From assembly GCA_027623325.1 (NCBI GenBank), contig JAQBXY010000013.1:1-64000 (forward strand): a stretch of DNA of 64,000 bases. Reading direction: 5' to 3'. Each line of letters begins with the position of its first letter. Position 1 is the first letter of the stretch. Shown here piece after piece: positions 7,616 to 16,923 of this stretch. Position numbers and translations under genes: made by a program. Under the pieces are notes generated by a model, which ran no database searches, was not told where the DNA came from, and saw nothing but the letters and a program-made list of their open reading frames with translations. Source of the DNA: Gemmatimonadota bacterium (GTDB lineage: Bacteria > Gemmatimonadota > Gemmatimonadetes > Longimicrobiales > Gaopeijiaceae).

Positions 7616-9878
7616 AACGAAGACCACGACTCATCTCGAAGGACTGAATCCCGAACAGCTGGCGGCGGCCGCACACTTCGAAGGGCCGATACTGGTCCTC
7701 GCAGGCGCGGGGTCAGGTAAGACGCGGGTGCTTACTGCGCGCGTGTGCAACCTGATTCACCACCACGGGGTCCCCCCGGACCGCATTCTTGCCGTGACCT
7801 TCACGAACAAGGCCTCGGGTGAGATGCGTGACCGGATTTCGCGGCTGCTTGGGACGACGCCCTCCGGAATGTGGGTGGGTACGTTCCACGCAATCGGCGC
7901 ACGGCTGCTACGTCGCCACGCGGACAGCCTGGGGTGGGACCGCACGTTCAGTATTTTCGACGCAGACCAGTCGCTACGTCTCGTGAAGAGCGTTCAGGAA
8001 TCGGTCGGTCTCGATCCCAAGCGATGGAGCCCGAAGGCTATTCGCAACGAAATCAGCAACGCGAAGAACCAACTCATCGATGCGGCGGCCTTCACACGGG
8101 ACAATGAGGGTACGTTCGACCTCTTCGTGCGGAACGTCGCGCGTGTGTACCCCGAGTACCAACGAGCCCTCGAGCATCAGAACGCCTTCGACTTCGATGA
8201 CTTGCTGGCCAAGCCGGTCGAGCTACTCCAGTCGAGTCCTGAGCTGTTGGAGCGCTATCGCGAGCGCTTCGCGTTCGTCCTCGTCGACGAGTACCAGGAC
8301 ACGAACCGTGCCCAATTTCGGTTTGTCGAACTTCTTGCCGGAAACCACCACAATCTCATGGTGGTGGGGGACGATGATCAGTCGATCTATGGTTGGCGTG
8401 GTGCGGACATCAAGAACATCCTCGACTTCGAAGACTCGTTCCCCGACGCGCGTACGGTGCGTCTCGAACGCAACTATCGGTCGACACAGAATATTCTGTC
8501 TGCCGCGAATCATGTGATTGCGGAGAACGTGAACCGGAAGGGCAAGACGCTGCGGACCGAACGGGTCGGAGGGGAAAGCATCACGATCCTCGAGGCGTTC
8601 GACGAGGGGGACGAGGCGCGCTGGATCGTCCAGGAAATCGAGACCCGCATGGAGGCGACGCCGGGCCTTTCTTACTCCTCGGTCGCGGTACTGTACCGGA
8701 CGAACGCACAGGCTCGCGCTCTCGAAGACGCCTTTCGCCGAGGGGGACTCCCCTATCAAGTCGTCGGCAGCGTTCGATTCTACGAACGGCGCGAGATTCA
8801 GGATGTGTTGGCCTATTTGCGGCTCATCTCGAATCCCCGCGATGAGGTGGCCTTTGGTCGGGTCGTGAACTACCCGCGGCGAGGGGTTGGTCTCACGAGT
8901 CAGGAGCACCTGATTCGATGGGCCGAGGCACAGGGTCTCGGGCTCCTCGAGGCGGCTCAACGGGCGGACGAGGCGCCCGACATCCGGGCTGCGGGGGCGA
9001 AGGGACTCGCACGATTCGCCGAGCTGATTCAACGCTTCAGTGTTCGAGCGACGCAGGCGCGGGTGGGAGAGCTCCTCGAGGAGTTGATCGAAGATCTGGA
9101 TCTCGTGAGACACCTGCATGAGGAGGGGCCCGAGGGCGAAGACCGGGCCCGTAATGTCGCAGAGTTGATCGCGGGGGCCGTTGATTTTGATGCCTCGCTC
9201 GTCACGAGCGTCGACGAAGACGATGTGGATACCTTCACGGAACTGGACATCTTCCTTCAGCAGGTGGCGCTCGTGGCCGATGTGGACCGCCTCGATCCCA
9301 ACGCTGACACCGCGACGTTGATGACGCTGCACAATGCCAAGGGTCTCGAATTCCCCGTCGTGTTCATCGCAGGAATGGAAGAGGGTCTCTTCCCGCTGGC
9401 GCGCGCATACGATGCGCCGGAGACGCTCGAAGAAGAACGGAGACTCTTCTACGTGGGCATCACTCGTGCCGAGGATAAGCTGTCGATCAGCTGGGCGCGG
9501 CAGAGGAGGCGGGCCGGCGACTTCACCTACAACACGTTGTCGTCCTTCGTGGACGCCGTGCCCGACGCACTCCTCGAGGGTCGCAGGACCGATCGACTAA
9601 CGCTGGTCAGCCAATCGACGCCGCATCGAAGGCAGCCTCGCGCGTACGAATCCTTCACCGAGGATTACGAGTCCGAGCCGGAAACAGATCACGGAATGAA
9701 CCAGGATCGACCGCGATTTGTGAAGGGCGAACGGGTCGTCCATCAGACGTTCGGCTCCGGTGCAGTGGTCGAGATTTCGGGGTTTGGCCGCGACCTGAAG
9801 GTCACGGTCGACTTCGATACGGTCGGAAGGAAGAAACTCCTCCTGAGATATGCGTCATTGGAAAAGGACTGGCCATGA
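7608..9878 (+). CDS. pcrA: UvrD/PcrA-type superfamily 1A DNA helicase
   Basis: 756 residues from ATG 7608, which gives a normal N-terminus (LEGLNPEQLAAAAH). Motif I AGAGSGKT (32-39), motif II DEYQDTN, motif III GDDDQSIYGWRGAD, motif IV ERNYRST, motif V TLHNAKGLEFPVVF and motif VI YVGITRAEDKL are all present. The C-terminus has the Tudor-like RNA-polymerase/DNA contact domain (GERVVHQTFGSGAVVEI). A 3'-5' helicase in nucleotide excision repair, mismatch repair and removal of blocked replication or transcription complexes. UvrD and PcrA names cannot be separated by sequence alone. Confidence 0.95.
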   Translation: MPETKTTTHLEGLNPEQLAAAAHFEGPILVLAGAGSGKTRVLTARVCNLIHHHGVPPDRILAVTFTNKASGEMRDRISRLLGTTPSGMWVGTFHAIGARLLRRHADSLGWDRTFSIFDADQSLRLVKSVQESVGLDPKRWSPKAIRNEISNAKNQLIDAAAFTRDNEGTFDLFVRNVARVYPEYQRALEHQNAFDFDDLLAKPVELLQSSPELLERYRERFAFVLVDEYQDTNRAQFRFVELLAGNHHNLMVVGDDDQSIYGWRGADIKNILDFEDSFPDARTVRLERNYRSTQNILSAANHVIAENVNRKGKTLRTERVGGESITILEAFDEGDEARWIVQEIETRMEATPGLSYSSVAVLYRTNAQARALEDAFRRGGLPYQVVGSVRFYERREIQDVLAYLRLISNPRDEVAFGRVVNYPRRGVGLTSQEHLIRWAEAQGLGLLEAAQRADEAPDIRAAGAKGLARFAELIQRFSVRATQARVGELLEELIEDLDLVRHLHEEGPEGEDRARNVAELIAGAVDFDASLVTSVDEDDVDTFTELDIFLQQVALVADVDRLDPNADTATLMTLHNAKGLEFPVVFIAGMEEGLFPLARAYDAPETLEEERRLFYVGITRAEDKLSISWARQRRRAGDFTYNTLSSFVDAVPDALLEGRRTDRLTLVSQSTPHRRQPRAYESFTEDYESEPETDHGMNQDRPRFVKGERVVHQTFGSGAVVEISGFGRDLKVTVDFDTVGRKKLLLRYASLEKDWP

Positions 9879-10191
9879 GCGTCGACCGTGACGAGGTAGC
9901 TCGCATCGCGGCGCTGGCGCGGTTGCGCCTTCAGGATGGCGAGGCAGAGCGACTGACGGACGAGATGAACCGGATCCTGGCCCACGCTGTGCGTCTCCGG
10001 GGGCTCCCTCCGGTCGGATCCCAGGCTATCCCTCCGGCCGGACACGCGACCGACAACGGAACGCGGGCCGCGGAGGCGGAGGAGGCTGATCCGCTCTCGG
10101 CCGGCATCGAGGACTTCGCGCCTCGGTCCGAGGGTGGGTTCCTGGTCGTGCCGCCTCCGTCGGGTGTCGGGCCCTCCGCCGATCCGGAGGC

Positions 10192-10195
<4 letters not shown>
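9875..10195 (+). CDS. gatC: Asp-tRNA(Asn)/Glu-tRNA(Gln) amidotransferase subunit C
   Basis: 106 residues. The first 40 match GatC (VDRDEVARIAALARLRL, then an amphipathic helix ending in EMNRILAH). GatC wraps around GatA and stabilises the GatCAB complex. It overlaps uvrD and gatA by 4 nt each, so gatCAB is translated as a coupled unit. The C-terminal 30 residues (PLSAGIEDFAPRSEGGF and onward) fit the usual D-x-APxxxxGxFxVP tail. Confidence 0.9.
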
Positions 10196-11549
<1,354 letters not shown>

Positions 11550-11553
<4 letters not shown>

Positions 11554-12977
11554 ACTGGGAGGCCGTCATCGGGATTGAGGTTCACGCCCAACTCCGTACC
11601 GCGCGAAAGCTGTTCTGCGGGGATCGAGTCGGGTTCGGCGAGGCGCCAAACGTCGACGTATGTCCGGTTTGCCTCGGATTGCCTGGGGGCCTGCCGACGC
11701 TGAACCCCGAGGCGGTCCGGTTGGCAGTGCGAACCGCCGTGGCGTTCGAATGTACCGTGAACCCGGTCAGTATCTGGGCGCGCAAGAACTACTTCTATCC
11801 TGACCTTCCGAAGGGCTACCAGATAACGCAGTTCGAGAAGCCGCTCGCCGTGAACGGGCGCGTCGTCTATGACGGTTCAGTCGGGGAGTCCGTCGTCCGC
11901 ATCCGCCGTATTCACATGGAAGAAGACGCTGGCAAGTCCGTGCACGACCGAGTTCCGGGAGCGACTGCGGTCGACCTGAACCGCGCCGGGACGCCGCTCG
12001 TGGAGATCGTCACCGAACCCGACCTGCATCACCCGGGTGATGTTCGCGCCTTCCTCACGGCCCTTCGGCACATTCTCGAATTCGCCGATGTCAGTGACTG
12101 CAACATGGAAGAGGGGAGCCTTCGCGCAGACGCGAACGTGTCGATCCGTCCAAGGGGTGCAACGCATCTCGGCACCAAGACCGAGATCAAGAACGTGAAT
12201 TCTTTCTCAGGAATCGAAAAGGCTCTCGAGATCGAGATCGCTCGTCAAATCGAGGTATTGGAGAGCGGGAAGACTGTCCATCAAGAGACCCTTCTGTGGG
12301 ACGACCACCGCGGCACGGTCCGTCCCATGCGATCGAAGGAGGACAGTCACGACTATCGCTATTTCCCTGACCCTGATCTGCCCCCTCTGCTCGTTTCCGA
12401 CGCGGAGGTCGCGGAAGTCGCAGCTGGCATGCCGGAGCTGCCGAGAGCGTTGCGCGCCCGGCTCGAGGCGGTGTACGGCTTATCGGGTTACGACGCCGGC
12501 GTGCTTTCCCAGACCCCCCAGGGGGCGGTCTACTTCGAGGCGGTCGCTCGGCGGGCGGACGATGCCAAGGCTGCTGCCAACTGGGTGATGGGTCCGGCCC
12601 AAGCGCTCATGAACGCGCGGGGCGAGTCGTTTGCCACCTTCGCGCTTTCAACCGAAGCGCTTGCTGAGGTGATCGGGCTCGTCACCGACGGCACCGTCTC
12701 CGAGGGAGTCGGGAAAGCCGTTCTCCAGATCGTCGCCGACGAAGGGGGGGCGCCAGGGCAGATCGTGGAGGATCGAGGCCTCCGGCAGGTGCGGGATGCC
12801 GCGGTCCTCGAAGGCTGGGTGGATGAGGTCATCACGGAATTCTCTGACGAGGCCCGGCGATATCGCGACGGCGAAGTGAGGCTGCTCGGCTTCCTCGTCG
12901 GAAAGGTCATGCGCCAATCCGATGGCACCGCGGATCCACACCAGGTGAACGAGCTTCTGCGCGGCCGACTCGGCTAG
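11550..12977 (+). CDS. gatB: Asp-tRNA(Asn)/Glu-tRNA(Gln) amidotransferase subunit B
   Basis: 475 residues from ATG 11550, which overlaps the gatA stop by 4 nt (ATGA). N-terminal kinase-like domain opens with WEAVIGIEVHAQLRTARKLF and holds VCPVCLGLPGGLPTLN (37-52); the HMEEDAGKS and DLNRAGTPLVEIVTEPD motifs follow. The C-terminal helical/YqeY tail ends with GKVMRQSDGTADPHQVNELL. The kinase domain phosphorylates the mischarged aminoacyl-tRNA before amidation. C23, C38 and C41 remain from the four-Cys metal site of some GatBs, with D25 where the fourth Cys would sit, so zinc binding is doubtful. It faces the phospholipase-like gene, 39 nt apart. Confidence 0.96.
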
Positions 12978-13016
12978 CAGCCCAAGGCAGAAGTAGAGCG
13001 GACCCCGTGGGGCAGC

Positions 13017-14030
13017 CTAGGGAGACCCCGGAGACGGAAGGGTGCGACCCGCAGCGATCTTCGAACTGATGCCGGCGGCGAACTCCGGATCGGTTACCTG
13101 CGGCCAGTAGACCATCGGGCCCGACGGAAACGGGAAGAAGGCGTCCGCCATTTCCGCCAGTACTTCAGGGTGGTCGGCGGTGTGATCCGACAGGGCGCGG
13201 GGGCGCACCTTCTTCGCCAACCTGAGGTTGACTTCGCCGACCGGATCGAAGTCGGCGGCTGGAGACGCGCCCTCGTGCCGGAGGTACCCGACCATGTACT
13301 CGAACGCGAGTTCGAAGTACCTGTCGACGATCGGGTTGGGAAGGTCGAATCGAGAGTTGGCCAGCACCTGGGAAAAGACCTTCTTCCAGCGCTCGTGACC
13401 CTGGAATTGGATCATGCCGCGGAAGATTCGGCGATTCGTCTGGAAGCTGAAGACCGTGCGACTCAGTACGCCATCGAAGAGTGCGTCGGCTTCGCCATGG
13501 TCGTGGTCCATGACGACATGCCGTGCCAGAGAGAGGAAGTCCTCGCCGACATGCATGTCCATGCGATGCTCCCAATAGGTGTGACCCAGCGCTTGAGTCG
13601 TGCTTGTGAGCAAGAGCTGTCGGGGCACGAACACGTTGTGCGCGATCGTATCCGCCGCGAGATGGGCGAGGTAGCCGTATCCGACAGCTGTGAGGCGCTC
13701 CGACCCGGCGCTCGCCAGAATCTCCCGGCCAACCTTCCAGCTGTGGCAGTGTCGTCCCTCGGGGACGTACTTCTTCGCGAACGAGATGTCGGCGGCGACC
13801 GAACCGTACAGAAAGTGCAGCGGGTAGCGTTCCAGGATGGCCCGTACGGCCGGGGGAACGAGGTAGAGTGACGCGAGGAGCGTCTCACCGAGTGCTACAT
13901 GCGTAGCGGGGCCCCACGCAGCGACCGGCTCGGCGACCAGGAACAACCATCCGATGGCCATGAGTATCGCAGGCCCGAAGGGCGTGCTTTGACCCCCGGC
14001 GCTTTCAGTCACCTCCGCCGGCCGTCGCAT
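13017..14030 (-). CDS. Secreted zinc-dependent phospholipase C-like protein
   Basis: About 337 residues from ATG 14030; a later ATG at 13958 also gives a good signal peptide, so the start is uncertain. The signal sequence (MAIGWLFLVAEPVAA) is followed directly by W at position 39 and GPATH. In the PC-PLC family the first mature residue is a Trp whose backbone coordinates zinc, and the cleavage site fits that exactly. Further probable zinc ligands are in GYLAHLAADTIAHN and HTYWEHRMDMH. Likely an exported hydrolase; substrate unknown. It is the last gene of the PTS IIA/PII-like/antiporter run and overlaps its upstream neighbour by about 26 nt. Confidence 0.75.
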   Translation of the reverse strand: MRRPAEVTESAGGQSTPFGPAILMAIGWLFLVAEPVAAWGPATHVALGETLLASLYLVPPAVRAILERYPLHFLYGSVAADISFAKKYVPEGRHCHSWKVGREILASAGSERLTAVGYGYLAHLAADTIAHNVFVPRQLLLTSTTQALGHTYWEHRMDMHVGEDFLSLARHVVMDHDHGEADALFDGVLSRTVFSFQTNRRIFRGMIQFQGHERWKKVFSQVLANSRFDLPNPIVDRYFELAFEYMVGYLRHEGASPAADFDPVGEVNLRLAKKVRPRALSDHTADHPEVLAEMADAFFPFPSGPMVYWPQVTDPEFAAGISSKIAAGRTLPSPGSP

Positions 14031-14544
14031 CCTCGTCCTCCGAGTCCTGCTCTGTGGGAGCGACCTTCGGTCGGTGCGCCGGCGCCACGCTTCCACCCGA
14101 GATCGTGCGCGCGCCCTCTCGAACGCCACGTACGGCGGAGGCCGTGTCGAGGAAGATGTCCTCTGCCTCTCCCTGTACGACCTCCATCAGTGCGTTGAAG
14201 TCCTCGATTCGTTCCTCCATGCGGTCCGACGCAAGGTGCAGGCGCTCGGTCAGAGCGGTAACAGACGCATTGAGTTGCTCCACATCGCTACGGACGGCCT
14301 GGGTGATGAACTCGAGGTTGTCCGATATTGCCCGCGCACGATCCGATACCGGGCCGAGATTCTGGTGCATCGAGATCCGGATTTCCCGTAGCAGCCGATT
14401 CACACGCAAGATCAGCAGCGCGGCGAGGACCGCGACCACGAGGACCGCGGCTGCCATCACGATACCCGAGACATCGGATACGATCGAAAGCGTGTCGCGC
14501 GGCGACACCACCTGGAGCAGGCCGAATAGGGAAGAGGTCACCAT
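14005..14544 (-). CDS. DUF948-like single-pass membrane protein
   Basis: 179 residues: one membrane helix (about 26-47, SGIVMAAAVLVVAVLAALLI), then a long amphipathic helical region (about 48-140) of the DUF948 type (LLREIRISMHQNLGPVSDRA; DVEQLNASVTALTERLHLAS), ending in an acidic, disordered tail. Such proteins are thought to be membrane-anchored coiled coils; no enzymatic motif is present. It follows the antiporter gene by 26 nt and precedes the Zn-PLC-like gene. Confidence 0.7.
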   Translation of the reverse strand: MVTSSLFGLLQVVSPRDTLSIVSDVSGIVMAAAVLVVAVLAALLILRVNRLLREIRISMHQNLGPVSDRARAISDNLEFITQAVRSDVEQLNASVTALTERLHLASDRMEERIEDFNALMEVVQGEAEDIFLDTASAVRGVREGARTISGGSVAPAHRPKVAPTEQDSEDEDATAGGGD

Positions 14545-14570
14545 AACAGAAGTCTAATGGGCGAACCGGC

Positions 14571-15848
14571 TTACGTCTTGATGCGCGGGCCCTTCGGCGC
14601 TCTCGAAGCGTGACGCAACGCGGCTCGCTTCGCCCGTCCGCCGTCACCTGCCGCAAGCGCTGCGACCACCTCCGGCGAAATCTCTCCAGCCCTCGTCAAG
14701 AGCGACAGAATGGGGACCGGTCCACCGAGTTCAGAAAGGACGACTCCAAGTACCACGATCGAAAAGAGAACCATCTCGGCTTCGTAGCCGCGAACCATGA
14801 TATCCGGATACATGAGGACGCCCGAGACCGCCATTGCGATGGAGATGCCGCCCTGAGGGATGAGCCCCAGGCCGAGTCGCTTCGGGACCTCGAAGGGGAA
14901 GCGCACAGCGCCGACCATCATACGCGTCGCGACGACCTTCGCGACCACCCGGAGCCCTGCGTACCCGACCGCCGCCGGAAGCACCCACCACGCCGGAATG
15001 CGCAGCAGCGCACCCGCGAGAAGGAGGAAGGTGACGTATACCATCTTCTCCCAGCGCACGAGAATCGGAAGAGTTCGCCTGCCCGCCCGCCCGCGATTGG
15101 CGACGAACGCGCCCATCGTCACGGAAACAAAGAGGGGGGACAGTCCCCACTGCAGCGCGGCGCCCGCGGCGAATGCGCAGATCCCCAGCAGGTACAGGAC
15201 AAGCTCCTCACTCGTGGGCTTCAGCCGGGCCAACCACAGGAAGACGAAACCACAGATCAGCCCCAGCCCCACCGCCGCAGCGACCCAGGCCACCTGGTCG
15301 AGCCCACCGACGCTCGTCCCAAACGTGGCCGGCCGGTACACCGAGTTCAGGATCTGGAGTGCGACGATGCCGACGATCGCGTCGATCGACCCGACGAAGA
15401 ACAGCAGATCCCGGACGGGCCCTTTCACCAGGAAGTTCGACGAGATCATGCCGATACCGGCCGGCGTCGTGATGGCCGCCGTGCACGCGGCCCCCAGGAT
15501 CAGAAGAGGCATGACGTCGTCGTCGAGCCCGAGGGCTCGAGCCAAGCCAAACGTCACGCCCGAGAAGAGCAGCAATGTCAGCGCGGCTTGACCCAGTGCT
15601 AGTGCGTAGTGGGCACCAGAGAAGTGGCGAAGACTCTCGATCTCCATCTGCAGGCCAAAGTGGAAACCAACCCATCCGAGCCCCAGGGCCAGGAAAGGGA
15701 AGAGTCCGTCGGTCGTCTCTGGCGTGAGCAGACCGAGCACCGAGGGGCCCAAGAGGAAGCCCACGAAAAGAAAGTGCGTGCCGGTCCTGAAGAGCAGGCG
15801 CGGGCCCGGGGGGGCCGCCTCCGTCGAAAAGGAGATCCGCGCACCCAA
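14571..15848 (-). CDS. CPA2/Kef-type monovalent cation:proton antiporter
   Basis: Polytopic membrane protein of at least 425 residues with about 11-12 hydrophobic segments typical of NhaA/Kef folds (GLGWVGFHFGLQMEI; GAACTAAITTPAGIGMIS; IPQGGISIAMAVSG). No TrkA-N or USP domain follows. The start is uncertain. TTG 15848 is the first conventional start, but the frame is open further upstream and encodes SLIPTLVVIVVALL, an obvious membrane helix, before reaching a stop inside the neighbouring gene. A CTG at 15893 preceded by GGGAGGGG is a candidate true start. Encoded with a PII-like and a PTS IIA protein, which suggests that ion exchange is tied to metabolic state. Confidence 0.82.
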   Translation of the reverse strand: MGARISFSTEAAPPGPRLLFRTGTHFLFVGFLLGPSVLGLLTPETTDGLFPFLALGLGWVGFHFGLQMEIESLRHFSGAHYALALGQAALTLLLFSGVTFGLARALGLDDDVMPLLILGAACTAAITTPAGIGMISSNFLVKGPVRDLLFFVGSIDAIVGIVALQILNSVYRPATFGTSVGGLDQVAWVAAAVGLGLICGFVFLWLARLKPTSEELVLYLLGICAFAAGAALQWGLSPLFVSVTMGAFVANRGRAGRRTLPILVRWEKMVYVTFLLLAGALLRIPAWWVLPAAVGYAGLRVVAKVVATRMMVGAVRFPFEVPKRLGLGLIPQGGISIAMAVSGVLMYPDIMVRGYEAEMVLFSIVVLGVVLSELGGPVPILSLLTRAGEISPEVVAALAAGDGGRAKRAALRHASRAPKGPRIKT

Positions 15849-15925
15849 CAGAGCGACGACGATGACGACCAGCGTGGGTATGAGGCTGTCCAGGACCCCT
15901 CCCGAGGATCTTGGCGGATGTGGAA

Positions 15926-16297
15926 TTACATCGGGTTGGCTTCGTCACCCAGCTCGGGTGCCAACCCGTACACCGCATCGACCGGAATGGTGAACGCGAT
16001 GCCCGTCGCGGGTGAGTCGAGGTCACCACAGACCTCCTGGAGCAATTGGATCGCTCCCGCGACCTGGTGGTCGTGAACCACGCTCAGGATCAATCGATTC
16101 TGTGGTCGAGAGCCGCTGATCAGCGTCTGAAGCCCTGCAAAGATCGGGATGTCATGCGAGAGAATGTGCCCCATACCTTCGCTGTTCAAAACGGTTGCAC
16201 CCGTAATACCCCGCTCGAGAAATCCGGCCAAGGCGTCGTCCAGCTTCTCCGGATCGTTGATGACGGCCACAAGTAGCCGCATGGATGGCTTCGTCAC
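15926..16297 (-). CDS. PII-like (nitrogen-regulatory-protein fold) protein
   Basis: 123 residues. The start MRLLVAVINDPEKLDDALA, the GITGATVLNSEGMGH strand-loop, and the closing GIAFTIPVDAVYGL follow the ferredoxin-like pattern of PII proteins. The central part (about 48-66, SHDIPIFAGLQTLISGSRP) is much shorter than a classical T-loop and lacks the uridylylated Tyr motif, so it belongs with PII-like proteins rather than GlnB/GlnK. These bind nucleotides or bicarbonate-type signals and gate transporters. GTG start overlaps the PTS IIA stop by 4 nt; the antiporter follows downstream. A regulatory link to that antiporter is inferred. Confidence 0.72.
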   Translation of the reverse strand: MTKPSMRLLVAVINDPEKLDDALAGFLERGITGATVLNSEGMGHILSHDIPIFAGLQTLISGSRPQNRLILSVVHDHQVAGAIQLLQEVCGDLDSPATGIAFTIPVDAVYGLAPELGDEANPM

Positions 16298-16755
16298 GAG
16301 TAGTGCGCGTCCAGGGTTCCGAGCGCGTCGACGATCGCCTGGTCGCCCTCGGCTGCAATGAGGGTGGGGATGAAGGTCTTGTCTCGACCGAGGCGACAGA
16401 TGCGCGCCAACAGTTTGATGTGCGCCCGCTCGTGCCCGGGCGGGGAAAGCAGGACCAGAAACACGCTCACTGCTTCGACCTCCGGCGGGCCGAACCCGAC
16501 GGGTTCTTCCGCGAGCGCGATCCCGATGACCGGTTTCGCGAGACCCGCCACGGTGGCGTGCGGAATGGCCAGACCCGGTCCGAGTACCGTGGATTGTTGG
16601 CGTTCTCGCTCGAGGAGCCGGGCGTGGATGAGGTCGGCCTGCCCGATGCCGGCGGCTGCGGCCCGGTCGGATACTTCACGGAGCACGCCGTCGGCATCGC
16701 GCGCCGTGAGTCGACCGACCACGAAGTCCGGACTCAAGTAATCGCTGATACGCAT
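16294..16755 (-). CDS. PTS EIIA domain protein (fructose/nitrogen type)
   Basis: 153 residues from ATG 16755 (MRISDYLSPDFVVGRL); longer in-frame extensions run into the promoter and look non-coding. One PTS_EIIA type 2 domain with the phosphorylatable H66 in LGPGLAIPHATV, preceded by ARLLERERQQST and ending with DKTFIPTLIAAEGDQAIVDAL. No IIB, IIC, HPr or EI gene adjoins it, so a regulatory, PtsN-like role is more likely than sugar uptake. First gene of the run to the PII-like protein, antiporter, DUF948 and Zn-PLC genes. Confidence 0.87.
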   Translation of the reverse strand: MRISDYLSPDFVVGRLTARDADGVLREVSDRAAAAGIGQADLIHARLLERERQQSTVLGPGLAIPHATVAGLAKPVIGIALAEEPVGFGPPEVEAVSVFLVLLSPPGHERAHIKLLARICRLGRDKTFIPTLIAAEGDQAIVDALGTLDAHYS

Positions 16756-16798
16756 GGGATCGTGGGGAAGGGGCGCGAGTGCGCGGCGTCGGACCGCG

Positions 16799-16827
16799 AT
16801 TGTAGACGAGGCCGGCGGGAGGGGCAA
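16799..16827 (-). promoter_or_regulatory. Promoter of the PTS IIA-antiporter operon
   Basis: On the minus strand TTGCCC (16822-16827) is separated by 17 nt from TACAAT (16799-16804), a 5/6 match to the sigma-70 -10 box. Initiation near 16792 would leave a leader of about 37 nt before the ATG at 16755. Confidence 0.5.
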
Positions 16828-16851
16828 GAACGTACGGCACGCATCCTGCAA

Positions 16852-16881
16852 TTGCTGGCACCGGAAGCAGAACGGTATGTT
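16852..16881 (+). promoter_or_regulatory. Candidate promoter of murA
   Basis: TTGCTG (16852-16857), 18-nt spacer, TATGTT (16876-16881). Start of transcription near 16888 would give a leader of about 36 nt before ATG 16924. It lies back to back with the PTS IIA promoter in the 168-nt divergent gap 16756-16923; the -35 boxes are 24 nt apart. No operator-like repeat is evident. Confidence 0.38.
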
Positions 16882-16923
16882 TCCGCGTCGATTCCCCCTT
16901 TCTCACCACGATTCGCGGAGACC

